Assembly (NCBI GenBank): GCA_900544205.1
Contig: UQUG01000034.1
Coordinates: 1-19,098 of the forward strand
DNA from: an uncultured Collinsella sp.
GTDB lineage: Bacteria; Actinomycetota; Coriobacteriia; Coriobacteriales; Coriobacteriaceae
DNA length: 19,098 nt
Direction of reading: 5' to 3'
Positions within the stretch are counted from its first letter, which is position 1. Each line of letters starts with the position of its first letter. The notes under the pieces were generated by a model. That model worked only from the letters and a program-made list of their open reading frames with translations, searched no databases and was not told the origin of the DNA. This document shows, in pieces, positions 6,350-13,960 of the stretch. Made by a program: the position numbers and the translations under genes.

Positions 6350-9300
6350 TATGCATTCACGACCTTTCCGGTTTCGCGATCGAGTTTTTGCGAGACGACG
6401 CGACTGACGCCGTCGGCTTGCATCGAGACGCCATAGAGAACGTCAGCGTCCTCCATAGTACGGCGCTGGTGCGAGATAACCAAGAGCTGCGTATCGGAAC
6501 GCAACACATCGAGCGCGCCGATGAGCTTGGACAGGTTGGCGTCATCGAGTGCCGCCTCGACCTCGTCCAGTACATAGAACGGCACCGTGCGCGTGCGGTA
6601 CACGGCAAAGAGCAGGGCGAGCGCCGTCAGGCTCTTCTCGCCGCCCGACATGAGCATCATCTTGGTGATGCGCTTGCCGCGCGGCTGCGCCACAACCTCG
6701 ATACCCGTCTCGGCAGGATGCTCGGGATCGGTCATCTCCAGATGAGCCTGACCGCCCGGGAAGAGCATAGCGAAGATCTCGCGGAAGTTCGCGTCGACCT
6801 TCTCAAACGTCACCAGGAACGCCTTGCGCATCTTGCGATCAATGGCCACCGTGATCTTGGTGAGCGCCTTGCGCGCACTCTCCAGATCGGCCAACTGCTC
6901 CTCGATGTAGTCGGCGCGGCGCTTGAGCTGCTCGTATTCCTCCATGGCAACCTGGTTCACGGGGCCCAGATTGTTAATCTGACGCACGAGCTGGTTGAGC
7001 TCGCGCTCGGCGGCGTCGCGGTCGGTGGGAGCAGGAAGCATGAGCGCTTCCTCGAGCACCGTGGTGCCATCGGCGGTAATGGCCTTGATGGCCGCCTCTA
7101 CCTGCACCTCGAGCTTGCCACGCGCGACCTTGAACTCGTTTTGCGTGGCGGAGGCGGTATCGACTCGCTCCTTAGCGCGGGCAACTTCTGCCTTGGCATC
7201 CTCGATGGTCTTCTTGAGCGAGGCCGAGTCCGCCTCCTCGAGTGAAGCCTGATCACGCAGGCGCGCGGCCCAATCCGACGCGCGCTCCAGCAGGGCCGAA
7301 TAGCGCTCATGCATGGGGTCGACGCGCAGACGCAGCAGCTCGAGTGAGCGCGAGGCCTGGCGTGTTCCGCGGATACGACGGTCGATACCCTCAAGACGAT
7401 GCTCCAGGTCGGGCACGCGGCCCTTCAGCGAACGCAGGCGTTCGCTCGTCTGGGCTAGGCGAACCTTGGCGTCGGCGAGCTTGCCGGCAGCCTCGGAATC
7501 GTCACGGCGAACGCGGTCGAGTTCGTCGTTGGCCTCGGCAATCTGCAAGCCCAGATCGCTTGCCTGCGCACGGGCCTCGTCGCGCGAACGAGTGAGCTCG
7601 TCAACGCGCGGGCGCGCAGCGCGAACGGCCTCGGCGGCCTGCTCACGGCGCTTGGAGATGCGCACGCGCTCGACCTCGGCGTTGTTGGCGCTTTGCTCAA
7701 GGCGGCCGATCTCGGACAGCAGGGAGCGACGCTCACCCTCAAGGCGGGCAATCTCGCCAGCGGCATCGCCCTCGGCGGCTCGGGCCTCCTCGACGGCGGC
7801 GTTGGCCTCAACGACTTGGTCCGAAGCATGCTCAAACACGGCGACCAAGTCGGGCTCCAGGCCCTCGAGCTCGCGGATGCGGCGCTTGCGCTCCAAGGCG
7901 CCCGAAGCCTCGCCGGCATCGAGCCCCACTCGTACCAGACCACCACAGCACACGCGGGCGCCATCGGGAGTCACGTAGGTCACACCGTCAACGACAGGCG
8001 CAGCCAGCGCGGTGACCAAGTCATCGACCACGTAATAGCCGCCGAGCAGTGCCTCGACAATCGGAGCGTAACCGGCGCGTACAGACAGACGATCGACCAG
8101 ACGCGAACCGGCAGCGCCCTTGACAGCAGCACCGCCGCTCACGCCGCGCGCCACCAGCAGTGCCTCGCCCGAGGCCTTCTTTTGGTCCAGGGCGGCACGC
8201 CCGGCGCGCTCGAGCGCGTCAGCGTCATCAAACAACAGGGCATCGATATCGCCGGCAAGCAGCTGCTCGACCAGGCCCTCGAGCTCACGAGGGGCCTCGA
8301 GCACATCGCCCAGGCGACCCGTTACGTCATCGCCTAACGCCCCCACCAGTCGGCTCACGAGCGGCGAGCTGTCGGCCATGCGGGCATCGAGCTTCTTTTG
8401 GCTGGCAAGCTCCGAGCGCACCTCGGACAGCTTGTTGCGCGCCTCGCTCTCGCGGGCACGCAGGTCCTTAAGGGCAGCGCGGGCGACCTCGGTGGCTTCG
8501 CGCGCATCGACCTGGGCTTGGCGAGCTTGATCGAGTGCGCCGTCGAGCTCCTCAGCGCGGCCGCGACGGCTCTCGAGCGAGGCCGTGACCTCCTCGAGCT
8601 GCTCGTCGATCTGCTCCAGGCGCGAGGCATACATGTTGTCCTCGACCTCGGCGTTGCTCAAGGAGTCCTTCACCTTGGCGAGCTCGAGCGCGGCGTTATC
8701 GGCCTCACGCTGCACATCGCGCTGCTCACGCGTGAGCTGCGAAATCTGATTGTCGAGCGCCACGCGACGCTCGTGGAGCGCAGCGGCGGCAGGACCGGCG
8801 GCGTCAACGTCCTCCTGGGCCTGCATATGCGCGCCGGTCACTTCCTCGAGCTGGGCGCGCGCATCCTCGAGTTCCTCGACCACGCGACGGCGTTGATGTT
8901 CAGAGCCCGAGATCTGTCCGCGCATGTCGGACAGGCGCGACACCATGTTGTGGCCCTTTTCCTCGAGCAGGCGCATATCGGAGTTAATGCGACCGACCAC
9001 ATCTTGCATATGGCGGCGCTGCTCGCCCAGGTCGCCCACAAACAGGCCTTTTTCCTCGAGCATGACCTGAAGCTTCTCGAGCTCGCGCTCTTTCTCGCCC
9101 AAGCGGTACTGCGCAAGCTCAAACTCGGCCGTGCCCTCTTTGGAGCGGCTCTCCAGGTCGTTCCACTGCGACTGCAGCGAACGAAGCTCGTCGACGGCCA
9201 GCATCTGCGTAAGTTCGTTCGCGCGCGAGGACAGCTCTTTGTACTTGCGCGCGCGATCGACCTGACGCTCCAGCGGCCGCAGCTGACGGGCGATTTCCTT

Positions 9301-9885
9301 ATTGATGTCGCGGGCACGGGTCAGGTGCTCGTCCATCGACTTGATCTTTTTAAGCGCACGCTCCTTGCGACGCTTGTGCTTGGAGATACCGGCGGCTTCC
9401 TCGATGAGGGCGCGGCGCTCCTCGGGGCGGCTCTGCAAAATGGCGTCGAGCTTGCCCTGGCTGATGATGGAATGCGTATCCTTGCCCAGACCCGAATCGT
9501 GCAGGATGTCCTGAATGTCCATCAGGCGGCACGGACTCGAGTTAATGAGGTACTCGCTCTCGCCCGAGCGATACATGCGACGGGTGATGGCGACTTCGTC
9601 AAAGTCGACAGGCAACATATGGTCCGAGTTATCGAGCACCAGCGTGACCTCGGCCACACCCACCGGCTTGCGCGCCGACGAGCCCGAGAAGATGACATCC
9701 TCCATGGCCTGACCGCGCAGCTGCTTGGCGCTCTGCTCGCCCAGGACCCACAGAATCGAGTCGGAGATGTTCGATTTTCCCGAGCCGTTGGGACCGACGA
9801 TGACGGTCAGGCCCGGCTCAAACGTCATATGGGCGCGGTCGGCAAACGACTTGAACCCTTTGAGCGTGAGGGACTTGAGATACAC
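6349..9885 (-). CDS. smc: Chromosome segregation ATPase SMC
   Basis: This 1178-residue protein is the core of the SMC-ScpAB condensin that organises and separates chromosomes. Walker A is GPNGSGKSN at 31-39. The C-terminal head has the ABC signature LMSGGEKSLT at 1078-1087 and Walker B FYVLDEVEAALDD at 1103-1115. Between them are two long coiled-coil arms (rich in Glu, Arg, Ala and Leu; about 165-500 and 680-1010) around a hinge domain of about 510-670 containing the small Gly-rich turns expected there. Length is typical of bacterial SMC (about 1150-1200). The ATG at 9883-9885 follows rnc by 10 bases. The scpA and scpB partners are not in this window. The order rnc-smc-ftsY is conserved in many Gram-positive bacteria. 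Confidence 0.97.
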   Translation of the reverse strand: MYLKSLTLKGFKSFADRAHMTFEPGLTVIVGPNGSGKSNISDSILWVLGEQSAKQLRGQAMEDVIFSGSSARKPVGVAEVTLVLDNSDHMLPVDFDEVAITRRMYRSGESEYLINSSPCRLMDIQDILHDSGLGKDTHSIISQGKLDAILQSRPEERRALIEEAAGISKHKRRKERALKKIKSMDEHLTRARDINKEIARQLRPLERQVDRARKYKELSSRANELTQMLAVDELRSLQSQWNDLESRSKEGTAEFELAQYRLGEKERELEKLQVMLEEKGLFVGDLGEQRRHMQDVVGRINSDMRLLEEKGHNMVSRLSDMRGQISGSEHQRRRVVEELEDARAQLEEVTGAHMQAQEDVDAAGPAAAALHERRVALDNQISQLTREQRDVQREADNAALELAKVKDSLSNAEVEDNMYASRLEQIDEQLEEVTASLESRRGRAEELDGALDQARQAQVDAREATEVARAALKDLRARESEARNKLSEVRSELASQKKLDARMADSSPLVSRLVGALGDDVTGRLGDVLEAPRELEGLVEQLLAGDIDALLFDDADALERAGRAALDQKKASGEALLVARGVSGGAAVKGAAGSRLVDRLSVRAGYAPIVEALLGGYYVVDDLVTALAAPVVDGVTYVTPDGARVCCGGLVRVGLDAGEASGALERKRRIRELEGLEPDLVAVFEHASDQVVEANAAVEEARAAEGDAAGEIARLEGERRSLLSEIGRLEQSANNAEVERVRISKRREQAAEAVRAARPRVDELTRSRDEARAQASDLGLQIAEANDELDRVRRDDSEAAGKLADAKVRLAQTSERLRSLKGRVPDLEHRLEGIDRRIRGTRQASRSLELLRLRVDPMHERYSALLERASDWAARLRDQASLEEADSASLKKTIEDAKAEVARAKERVDTASATQNEFKVARGKLEVQVEAAIKAITADGTTVLEEALMLPAPTDRDAAERELNQLVRQINNLGPVNQVAMEEYEQLKRRADYIEEQLADLESARKALTKITVAIDRKMRKAFLVTFEKVDANFREIFAMLFPGGQAHLEMTDPEHPAETGIEVVAQPRGKRITKMMLMSGGEKSLTALALLFAVYRTRTVPFYVLDEVEAALDDANLSKLIGALDVLRSDTQLLVISHQRRTMEDADVLYGVSMQADGVSRVVSQKLDRETGKVVNA

Positions 9886-9895
9886 GGTTCCTCGC

Positions 9896-10621
9896 TTACA
9901 CGTGCTTCTTATTGAGAATCACGCCGTTGGTGGTGTAACCCATACGGTCGAGCGCCTCAAGCGCGGCGGCTCCCTCGGCTTCCTTCTTAGAGGAACCGGA
10001 GCCGCGACCCTGGCGAATACCATCGATCAAAACCACAGCGGTAAAGGTGGGCGCATGCGCCGGGCCCTCGGAGCCAACGAGCTTGTACGCCGGAGGTTCG
10101 TGACCGTCGGCTTGCACGCACTCCTGCAAAAACGACTTGGGGTTCGCAGGATGCTCGGCACGCTCGGAAGCCAAATGCGGCTTAAGCGTACGGTGAATGA
10201 ACTCCGCCGCCGCATCCCAGCCGGCATCCAGGTACAGCGCGCCCACGAGCGACTCGTAGACGTTCTCGAGCGCCGAATGCAGGCCGCGCGCACCGGTACC
10301 GGTCTCGGAGGCACCAAAGATGATGATGTCGTCAATGCCCAGCTCGTGAGAAACCTCGGACAGCGTAGCGCCCGAGACAAGCGACACCTTCAGGCGCGTG
10401 AGCTTGCCCTCGTCAAACTCCGGATAGGACTCAAACAGGGAGCGTGCGACCACAGCGCCCAAAATGGAATCGCCCAAGAACTCAAGGCGCTCATAGCTGG
10501 CAGAAACCGGCTGGCCCTCGACTGCCGAGGGATGCGTAAGCGCCGCGCGCAGCAGCACCTTATTGTTGAACTCGTGGCCCAAGATTTCCTGGGCGCGCAT
10601 AAGACGTTCAGACAAAGCCAA
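9896..10621 (-). CDS. rnc: Ribonuclease III
   Basis: This 241-residue endonuclease cuts double-stranded RNA, including rRNA precursors and structured mRNAs. The RNase III signature ERLEFLGDSIL is at 44-54, with catalytic Glu47 and Asp51. The second catalytic helix, ENVYESLVGALYLDAG, is at 119-134. A dsRNA-binding domain fills ~155-228 (PKSFLQECVQ, YKLVGSEGPAHAPTFTAVV, GSGSSKKEAEGAAALEAL). At the position of E. coli Asp114, three residues before the key Glu123, this protein has Asn120, preceded by Glu119. The start is TTG at 10619-10621, chosen because GGGAGG lies about 8 bases upstream, inside the end of acpP. A weak start codon may keep RNase III low. It lies 3 bases downstream of acpP. Confidence 0.95.
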   Translation of the reverse strand: MALSERLMRAQEILGHEFNNKVLLRAALTHPSAVEGQPVSASYERLEFLGDSILGAVVARSLFESYPEFDEGKLTRLKVSLVSGATLSEVSHELGIDDIIIFGASETGTGARGLHSALENVYESLVGALYLDAGWDAAAEFIHRTLKPHLASERAEHPANPKSFLQECVQADGHEPPAYKLVGSEGPAHAPTFTAVVLIDGIRQGRGSGSSKKEAEGAAALEALDRMGYTTNGVILNKKHV

Positions 10622-10624
10622 GAC

Positions 10625-10867
10625 CTAGGCCTCCCTGGCGTTTTCGATGGCGTCGACGGCGTCGGCGACAGAGTTGAGCGAGAGCAGAGTCTCGTCATCG
10701 ATCTCGAGGTTGAACTCGTCCTCGATAGCCGTAACCAGCTGCAGGCGCTCGAGCGAGTTGGCATCGAGGTCGTCAAAGGTGGTCTCCTCGCTAATTTCGG
10801 CAACATCGACGCCCAGAACGTCAGCAGCGACCTCGGCGATCTTGTCGAAGATTTCGGAGCGGTCCAT
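10625..10867 (-). CDS. acpP: Acyl carrier protein
   Basis: This small acidic 80-residue protein carries growing acyl chains on a phosphopantetheine arm during fatty-acid synthesis. The attachment serine is in LDANSLERLQL; the classic DSL is NSL here, with an Asp two residues earlier. It is flanked by the usual helix pattern (VAADVLGVD before, IEDEFNLEIDDE after). I chose the ATG at 10865-10867, preceded by GAGGAA about 6 bases upstream; an ATG five codons earlier in frame (ATG AGA GGA AGC GCT) lacks a site. The 124-bp gap to plsX contains a perfect palindrome and a possible promoter, so acpP, rnc and smc may form their own transcript. CoaD, encoded upstream, makes coenzyme A, the donor of the arm. 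Confidence 0.95.
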   Translation of the reverse strand: MDRSEIFDKIAEVAADVLGVDVAEISEETTFDDLDANSLERLQLVTAIEDEFNLEIDDETLLSLNSVADAVDAIENAREA

Positions 10868-10903
10868 AGCGCTTCCTCTCATAGTGCATGAATACCAAAA
10901 GAA

Positions 10904-10925
10904 TGGTACCGCCCGGGCGGTACCA
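10904..10925. promoter_or_regulatory. Perfect 22-bp palindrome in the acpP leader (operator or attenuator hairpin)
   Basis: The arms TGGTACCGC and GCGGTACCA surround CCGG, making a fully self-complementary 22-bp sequence. As RNA it would be a 9-bp stem with a CCGG loop, followed on the minus strand by ATTCTTTT, a weak T tract. It lies 37 bases before the acpP ATG and just downstream of a possible start site. It could be a repressor site for fatty-acid genes, a terminator after plsX, or an attenuator. Sequence alone does not decide. Confidence 0.65.
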
Positions 10926-10938
10926 AGACACGGTTCTG

Positions 10939-10944
10939 ATTCTA
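10939..10944 (-). promoter_or_regulatory. Possible acpP -10 hexamer
   Basis: The minus-strand TAGAAT is one base from consensus and would start a transcript near 10931, placing the palindrome at the very beginning of the leader. No good -35 is visible. Confidence 0.3.
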
Positions 10945-10991
10945 CCCCACGACGTGCGCCGCGAAGCACATAACAGCGCCCTAACTCGCTC

Positions 10992-12011
10992 TTATAAAAC
11001 GATACCGTCCATAGAGTTGGCGACATTCTCAACCAGCCCGGCGCGCACGGCTTCGGCCGCCGCGAGCGTACCGTTTTTGACAGCCTCGACTGAGGTGGCG
11101 CCATGGCCGATCAGGACCACGCCGCGCAGGCCCAGAAGAATCGCGCCGCCCTTGGCGTCGCCAGAGAGCTTGGCCTTAATCTCGCGCATTTGCTTTTTGA
11201 TGAGCAGCGCGGCAATCTTGGTGCCGAGCGAAGACATAAAGACACCCTTGAGCTCCTGCAGCAAAAACTTGGCAGCGCCCTCGGTGGCCTTGAGCGCAAT
11301 ATTGCCCGACATGCCATCGGCAACGACGACATCGAAGTTACCTGAGGTGATGTCCGTTCCCTCGCAGTTACCAACAAAGCCGGGAACGGCGGCTTTCATG
11401 GCCGGGAAGCAGGCCTTGGTAAAGTTGGAGCCCTTCTCGTCCTCGGTGCCGTTGGCAAGCAGGCCCACGCGGGGATGCTCGATTCCCAGGACGACGCGGG
11501 CATAGGCGCTACCCATCTGGGCAAAACGCACCATGTCATCGACCTCGACATCGGGGTTGGCGCCCATATCGCACAGCACCGTCAGACCGCCGGCGCGATT
11601 GGGCAGCGCATTGGTCAGACAGGGGCGCACCGGCTGCTTTTTGCCTTCGGCCTGATACCTAAACGGCGTCACGTAGGCGGTGGCAGCGGCGGTCATGGCA
11701 CCGGTCGAACCGGCAGAGAAGAACGCGTCCGCATTTCCCTTCTTGATGGCGCGGCACGACAGCACGATCGAAGACTTGCGTTTGGTCATCACGGCGCGAA
11801 TGGGATCGTCATCCATGGCGATAACGTCGGGTGCCTCCAGGGCCTCGACGCGCGCATGGGAGGCGGCAAAGGGATTGACGATTTCGGCGGGGCCAGCTGC
11901 CAAGACCTCGATATCGGGATCGGCGGCAAGCGCAGCCTCGATACCATCGAGAACAACCTGAGGTTTCTCGTCTCCGCCCACAACGTCTACACAAACGCGA
12001 ACGTTACTCAT
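10992..12011 (-). CDS. plsX: Phosphate acyltransferase PlsX
   Basis: This 339-residue peripheral membrane enzyme converts acyl-ACP to acyl-phosphate, the acyl donor for PlsY in glycerolipid synthesis. The N-terminal VCVDVVGGDEKP corresponds to the family's DAMGGD motif. Further marks are FFSAGSTGAMTAAA, LCDMGANPDV, GLLANGTEDEKG and VVADGMSGNIALKATEG. The ATG at 12009-12011 (ATG AGT AAC) was chosen because AAGGAG lies 7 bases upstream; an ATG two codons earlier would be only one base from that site. In this cluster FakA makes acyl-phosphate from exogenous fatty acids, while PlsX links the same pool to ACP, so the pathway logic joins fakA, plsX and acpP. The fabD and fabG genes often found between plsX and acpP are missing. 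Confidence 0.96.
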   Translation of the reverse strand: MSNVRVCVDVVGGDEKPQVVLDGIEAALAADPDIEVLAAGPAEIVNPFAASHARVEALEAPDVIAMDDDPIRAVMTKRKSSIVLSCRAIKKGNADAFFSAGSTGAMTAAATAYVTPFRYQAEGKKQPVRPCLTNALPNRAGGLTVLCDMGANPDVEVDDMVRFAQMGSAYARVVLGIEHPRVGLLANGTEDEKGSNFTKACFPAMKAAVPGFVGNCEGTDITSGNFDVVVADGMSGNIALKATEGAAKFLLQELKGVFMSSLGTKIAALLIKKQMREIKAKLSGDAKGGAILLGLRGVVLIGHGATSVEAVKNGTLAAAEAVRAGLVENVANSMDGIVL

Positions 12012-12027
12012 ATACATGCTCCTTATA

Positions 12028-12058
12028 CAAAAATGGCCGACTCATTGAGCCGGCCATT
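12028..12058 (-). terminator. Hairpin with T run between rpmF and plsX (terminator or attenuator)
   Basis: The minus-strand arms AATGGCCG and CGGCCATT (12051-12058 and 12032-12039), with further pairing in the loop, are followed directly by TTTTTGTATAAGG. That is the shape of an intrinsic terminator. It ends only about 17 bases before the plsX start, so a separate plsX promoter after it is unlikely; partial termination is the simplest reading. Confidence 0.7.
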
Positions 12059-12098
12059 GTGGTTCCATTTGGAACGGCATCGCATCTAGAGTATACCG

Positions 12099-12278
12099 TT
12101 ACTCGGTAACGATAACCTCGCGGTCCTTGTAGAAACCGCAGCTGGGGCACACGTGGTGCGGAAGCTTAACAGCGCCGCAACGGGGGCACGTGGACTGAGC
12201 CGCAGCCGAGATCTTCATGTTGGCGGAACGACGGGTGTGAGTGCGGATACGACCCTGCTTTTGTTTAGGTACGGGCAT
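12099..12278 (-). CDS. rpmF: 50S ribosomal protein L32
   Basis: This 59-residue ribosomal protein begins MPVPKQKQGRIRTHTRRS and contains two Cys pairs, CPRC and CPSC, that would hold a zinc ion. This is the zinc form of L32. Length and sequence are typical. The start ATG follows GGAAGG by about 6 bases. It lies between the YceD-family gene and plsX, the common yceD-rpmF-plsX order. Confidence 0.97.
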   Translation of the reverse strand: MPVPKQKQGRIRTHTRRSANMKISAAAQSTCPRCGAVKLPHHVCPSCGFYKDREVIVTE

Positions 12279-12342
12279 AGTGACCTTCCTTATGAACTAT
12301 CCAGTGTGGCGATTACGCGCAAGTAGCGATACTACCACAGTT

Positions 12343-12897
12343 TTACTCATCGAGCTTGAGATTCTTCAATGCTGCAAATGGATTTTCCGTGGCAGCGGCC
12401 CATTCTGCCTCTGCCTGGGCGGCGCAATCGCATTGCTCGACGTTGAGATTGCAACCGCAAGTGGGGCAAAGGCCGCGGCAATCGGGCTTGCACAGGACAA
12501 CGAACGGCGTGTCCATGACGACCGCGTCGTTGATGGGCTCTCCCAGATCGACGATGCGATCCTCGCCCAGGAGCTCGTAGCCGTCTTCGTAGGCCTCGGG
12601 ATCCTCGGGCTCCTCAAAGAGATAAAACTCCTCGATCTCGCCGGCGATATCAAACGAGGCGGGCTCCAGGCAACGGTCGCACTCGCCGGTGGCGTGCGCG
12701 CGGACCATGCCCGTGAGCAAGACACCGGTACCGGCATTGGTAAAGACAACGTCGTAGTCGATGCCGTCCTGTAGCTGGTACTCCTTCTCGCCCACCGTGT
12801 AGGTGGCGACATCGACCTTACCGGTCAGCGGATACGAATCTCCAGGAAACTCGAGCTGCTCGGAAAGATCGACGGTAACGCTCGGGAACTCAGCCAT
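12343..12897 (-). CDS. YceD/DUF177 family protein (rRNA accumulation-linked)
   Basis: This 184-residue soluble protein has the family's Cys arrangement: CDRCL around 73-77 and LCKPDCRGLCPTCGCNLN near the C-terminal third. The final residues are ATENPFAALKNL, as is usual (NPFAVL-like). In E. coli and plants relatives affect 23S rRNA processing or accumulation; the biochemical role is not settled. Its position directly before rpmF is the classic context. The ATG overlaps the stop of the upstream coiled-coil gene by one base (TAATG), so I use 12895-12897; in-frame codons further upstream would run into that gene. The Cys set suggests metal binding, which I infer. Confidence 0.9.
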   Translation of the reverse strand: MAEFPSVTVDLSEQLEFPGDSYPLTGKVDVATYTVGEKEYQLQDGIDYDVVFTNAGTGVLLTGMVRAHATGECDRCLEPASFDIAGEIEEFYLFEEPEDPEAYEDGYELLGEDRIVDLGEPINDAVVMDTPFVVLCKPDCRGLCPTCGCNLNVEQCDCAAQAEAEWAAATENPFAALKNLKLDE

Positions 12898-13394
12898 TAC
12901 CACTGACCATTCTGCTGGGCGGCACCCTCGTTGAGCTGCTGACGGCAACGGGTAACGGTGCCGGTCAGGCTCTTGAGGTTCTCCTCCAGGTGCGTAAAGA
13001 CCTGCTCTGCGTAGTCCTCGGCAGCATAACGCGTCTCGCGCTCGTACTGCTGGGCACGATCGCGGATGTCGTCGGCCTGCTGCTGCGCAAGGCGGACGAT
13101 CTCCTGCTCACCGGCAATGGTGAGGGCCTGCTGCTGAGCGTCGGCGATGATGGAATCGGCCTGGGCGGCGGCGGAAGCCATAAGCTCCTCGCGCTCCTTA
13201 AGGATACGGCGGGACTTCTGCCACTCCTCGGGATAGCTCATGCGGATCTCGTCGAGGATGTTGAAGAACACGTCGGCGTCGATGACCTTGAACTGAGCGT
13301 TCTTGCCGAAAGGCGGCTTGGCTTCCTCGATCAGCCCTTCGAGCTCATCGACCAAGCTGACGATCCTATCGCCAGGAAAATTCTCGCCCGGCAT
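12897..13394 (-). CDS. Coiled-coil protein of unknown function (DivIVA- or ATP synthase b-like)
   Basis: I do not recognise a defined family. The 165-residue product starts MPGENFPGDRIVSLVDELEG. It continues with a compact segment (FKVIDADVFFNILDEIRMSYPEEW, split here only by composition) and from about 58 to 145 becomes a long charged helix rich in Ala, Gln, Glu and Arg, which should form a coiled coil. There is no signal peptide or membrane helix. The N-terminal part resembles the small domain that precedes coiled coils in DivIVA/GpsB-type proteins, so a cell-pole or division scaffold is possible but unproven. The ATG at 13392-13394 has AAAGGAG five bases upstream. It is translationally coupled to the YceD-family gene. 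Annotation pipelines often label such proteins ATPase or F0F1 subunit B by coiled-coil similarity. Confidence 0.75.
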   Translation of the reverse strand: MPGENFPGDRIVSLVDELEGLIEEAKPPFGKNAQFKVIDADVFFNILDEIRMSYPEEWQKSRRILKEREELMASAAAQADSIIADAQQQALTIAGEQEIVRLAQQQADDIRDRAQQYERETRYAAEDYAEQVFTHLEENLKSLTGTVTRCRQQLNEGAAQQNGQW

Positions 13395-13462
13395 CCGGTC
13401 TCCTTTCATAGGTAACATATCATCGTGCTAGTTTACCACATGCCACCAGGCAATAAAAAACG

Positions 13463-13960
13463 TCACGAAAAGCGATGTCTGAGCGCTTCGACCACGTTGG
13501 GTGGGACAAACGTCGATACATCGCTGCCGAGTGAGGCGATCTGGCGAACGACCGAGCTCGAGATATAGCCGTACTGCGGCGCACTCATGACAAAGATGGA
13601 CTCCAGCTCGTTATCCAAGCGATAGTTGAGATCTGCCTGCTGCAGCTCGTACTCAAAGTCGGTCATGGCGCGCAGGCCCTTGACCACGGCCCCCGCCCCC
13701 TGCTCGCGAGCGAAGTCGACCAAGAGGCCGGTAAAGGGCAGGACGTCGACGCCGTCGATATCACCGAGCGCCTCGCGGGCCAGCGCCACGCGCTCATCGA
13801 GCATAAACGTGGTACCCACACCGTTTTTACCCTGCGACTCGGCAACAGCGACGATCACGCTGGGAAAGATGCGGCGGGCGCGGCGGATCACATCGATATG
13901 GCCAAACGTGATGGGATCGAAGGTGCCCGGGACGATCACGCGATTAATAGTGTCACTCAT
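13463..13960 (-). CDS. coaD: Phosphopantetheine adenylyltransferase
   Basis: This 165-residue enzyme joins ATP and 4'-phosphopantetheine to give dephospho-CoA, the penultimate step of coenzyme A synthesis. The nucleotidyltransferase motif PGTFDPITFGH is at 11-21 (TxGH class). Other marks are KGLRAMTDFEYELQQADLN and the near-terminal YGYISSSVVRQIA. Length is normal. The ATG at 13958-13960 lies inside the last codons of rsmD (8-base overlap) with GGAGGA five bases upstream. The rsmD-coaD pairing is widespread. Confidence 0.97.
   Translation of the reverse strand: MSDTINRVIVPGTFDPITFGHIDVIRRARRIFPSVIVAVAESQGKNGVGTTFMLDERVALAREALGDIDGVDVLPFTGLLVDFAREQGAGAVVKGLRAMTDFEYELQQADLNYRLDNELESIFVMSAPQYGYISSSVVRQIASLGSDVSTFVPPNVVEALRHRFS

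Noticed and set aside
8398..9915. A 505-codon plus-strand open frame opposite smc
   Set aside because: Antisense to an intact SMC with all motifs. The translation shows no family features; long shadow frames are expected in GC-rich coiled-coil genes.
10904..10925. T-box riboswitch, because TGGTACCGC resembles the T-box core
   Set aside because: There is no room or sequence for the stem I specifier region, and the downstream gene is acpP, not an amino-acid or synthetase gene. A plain palindrome explains it better.
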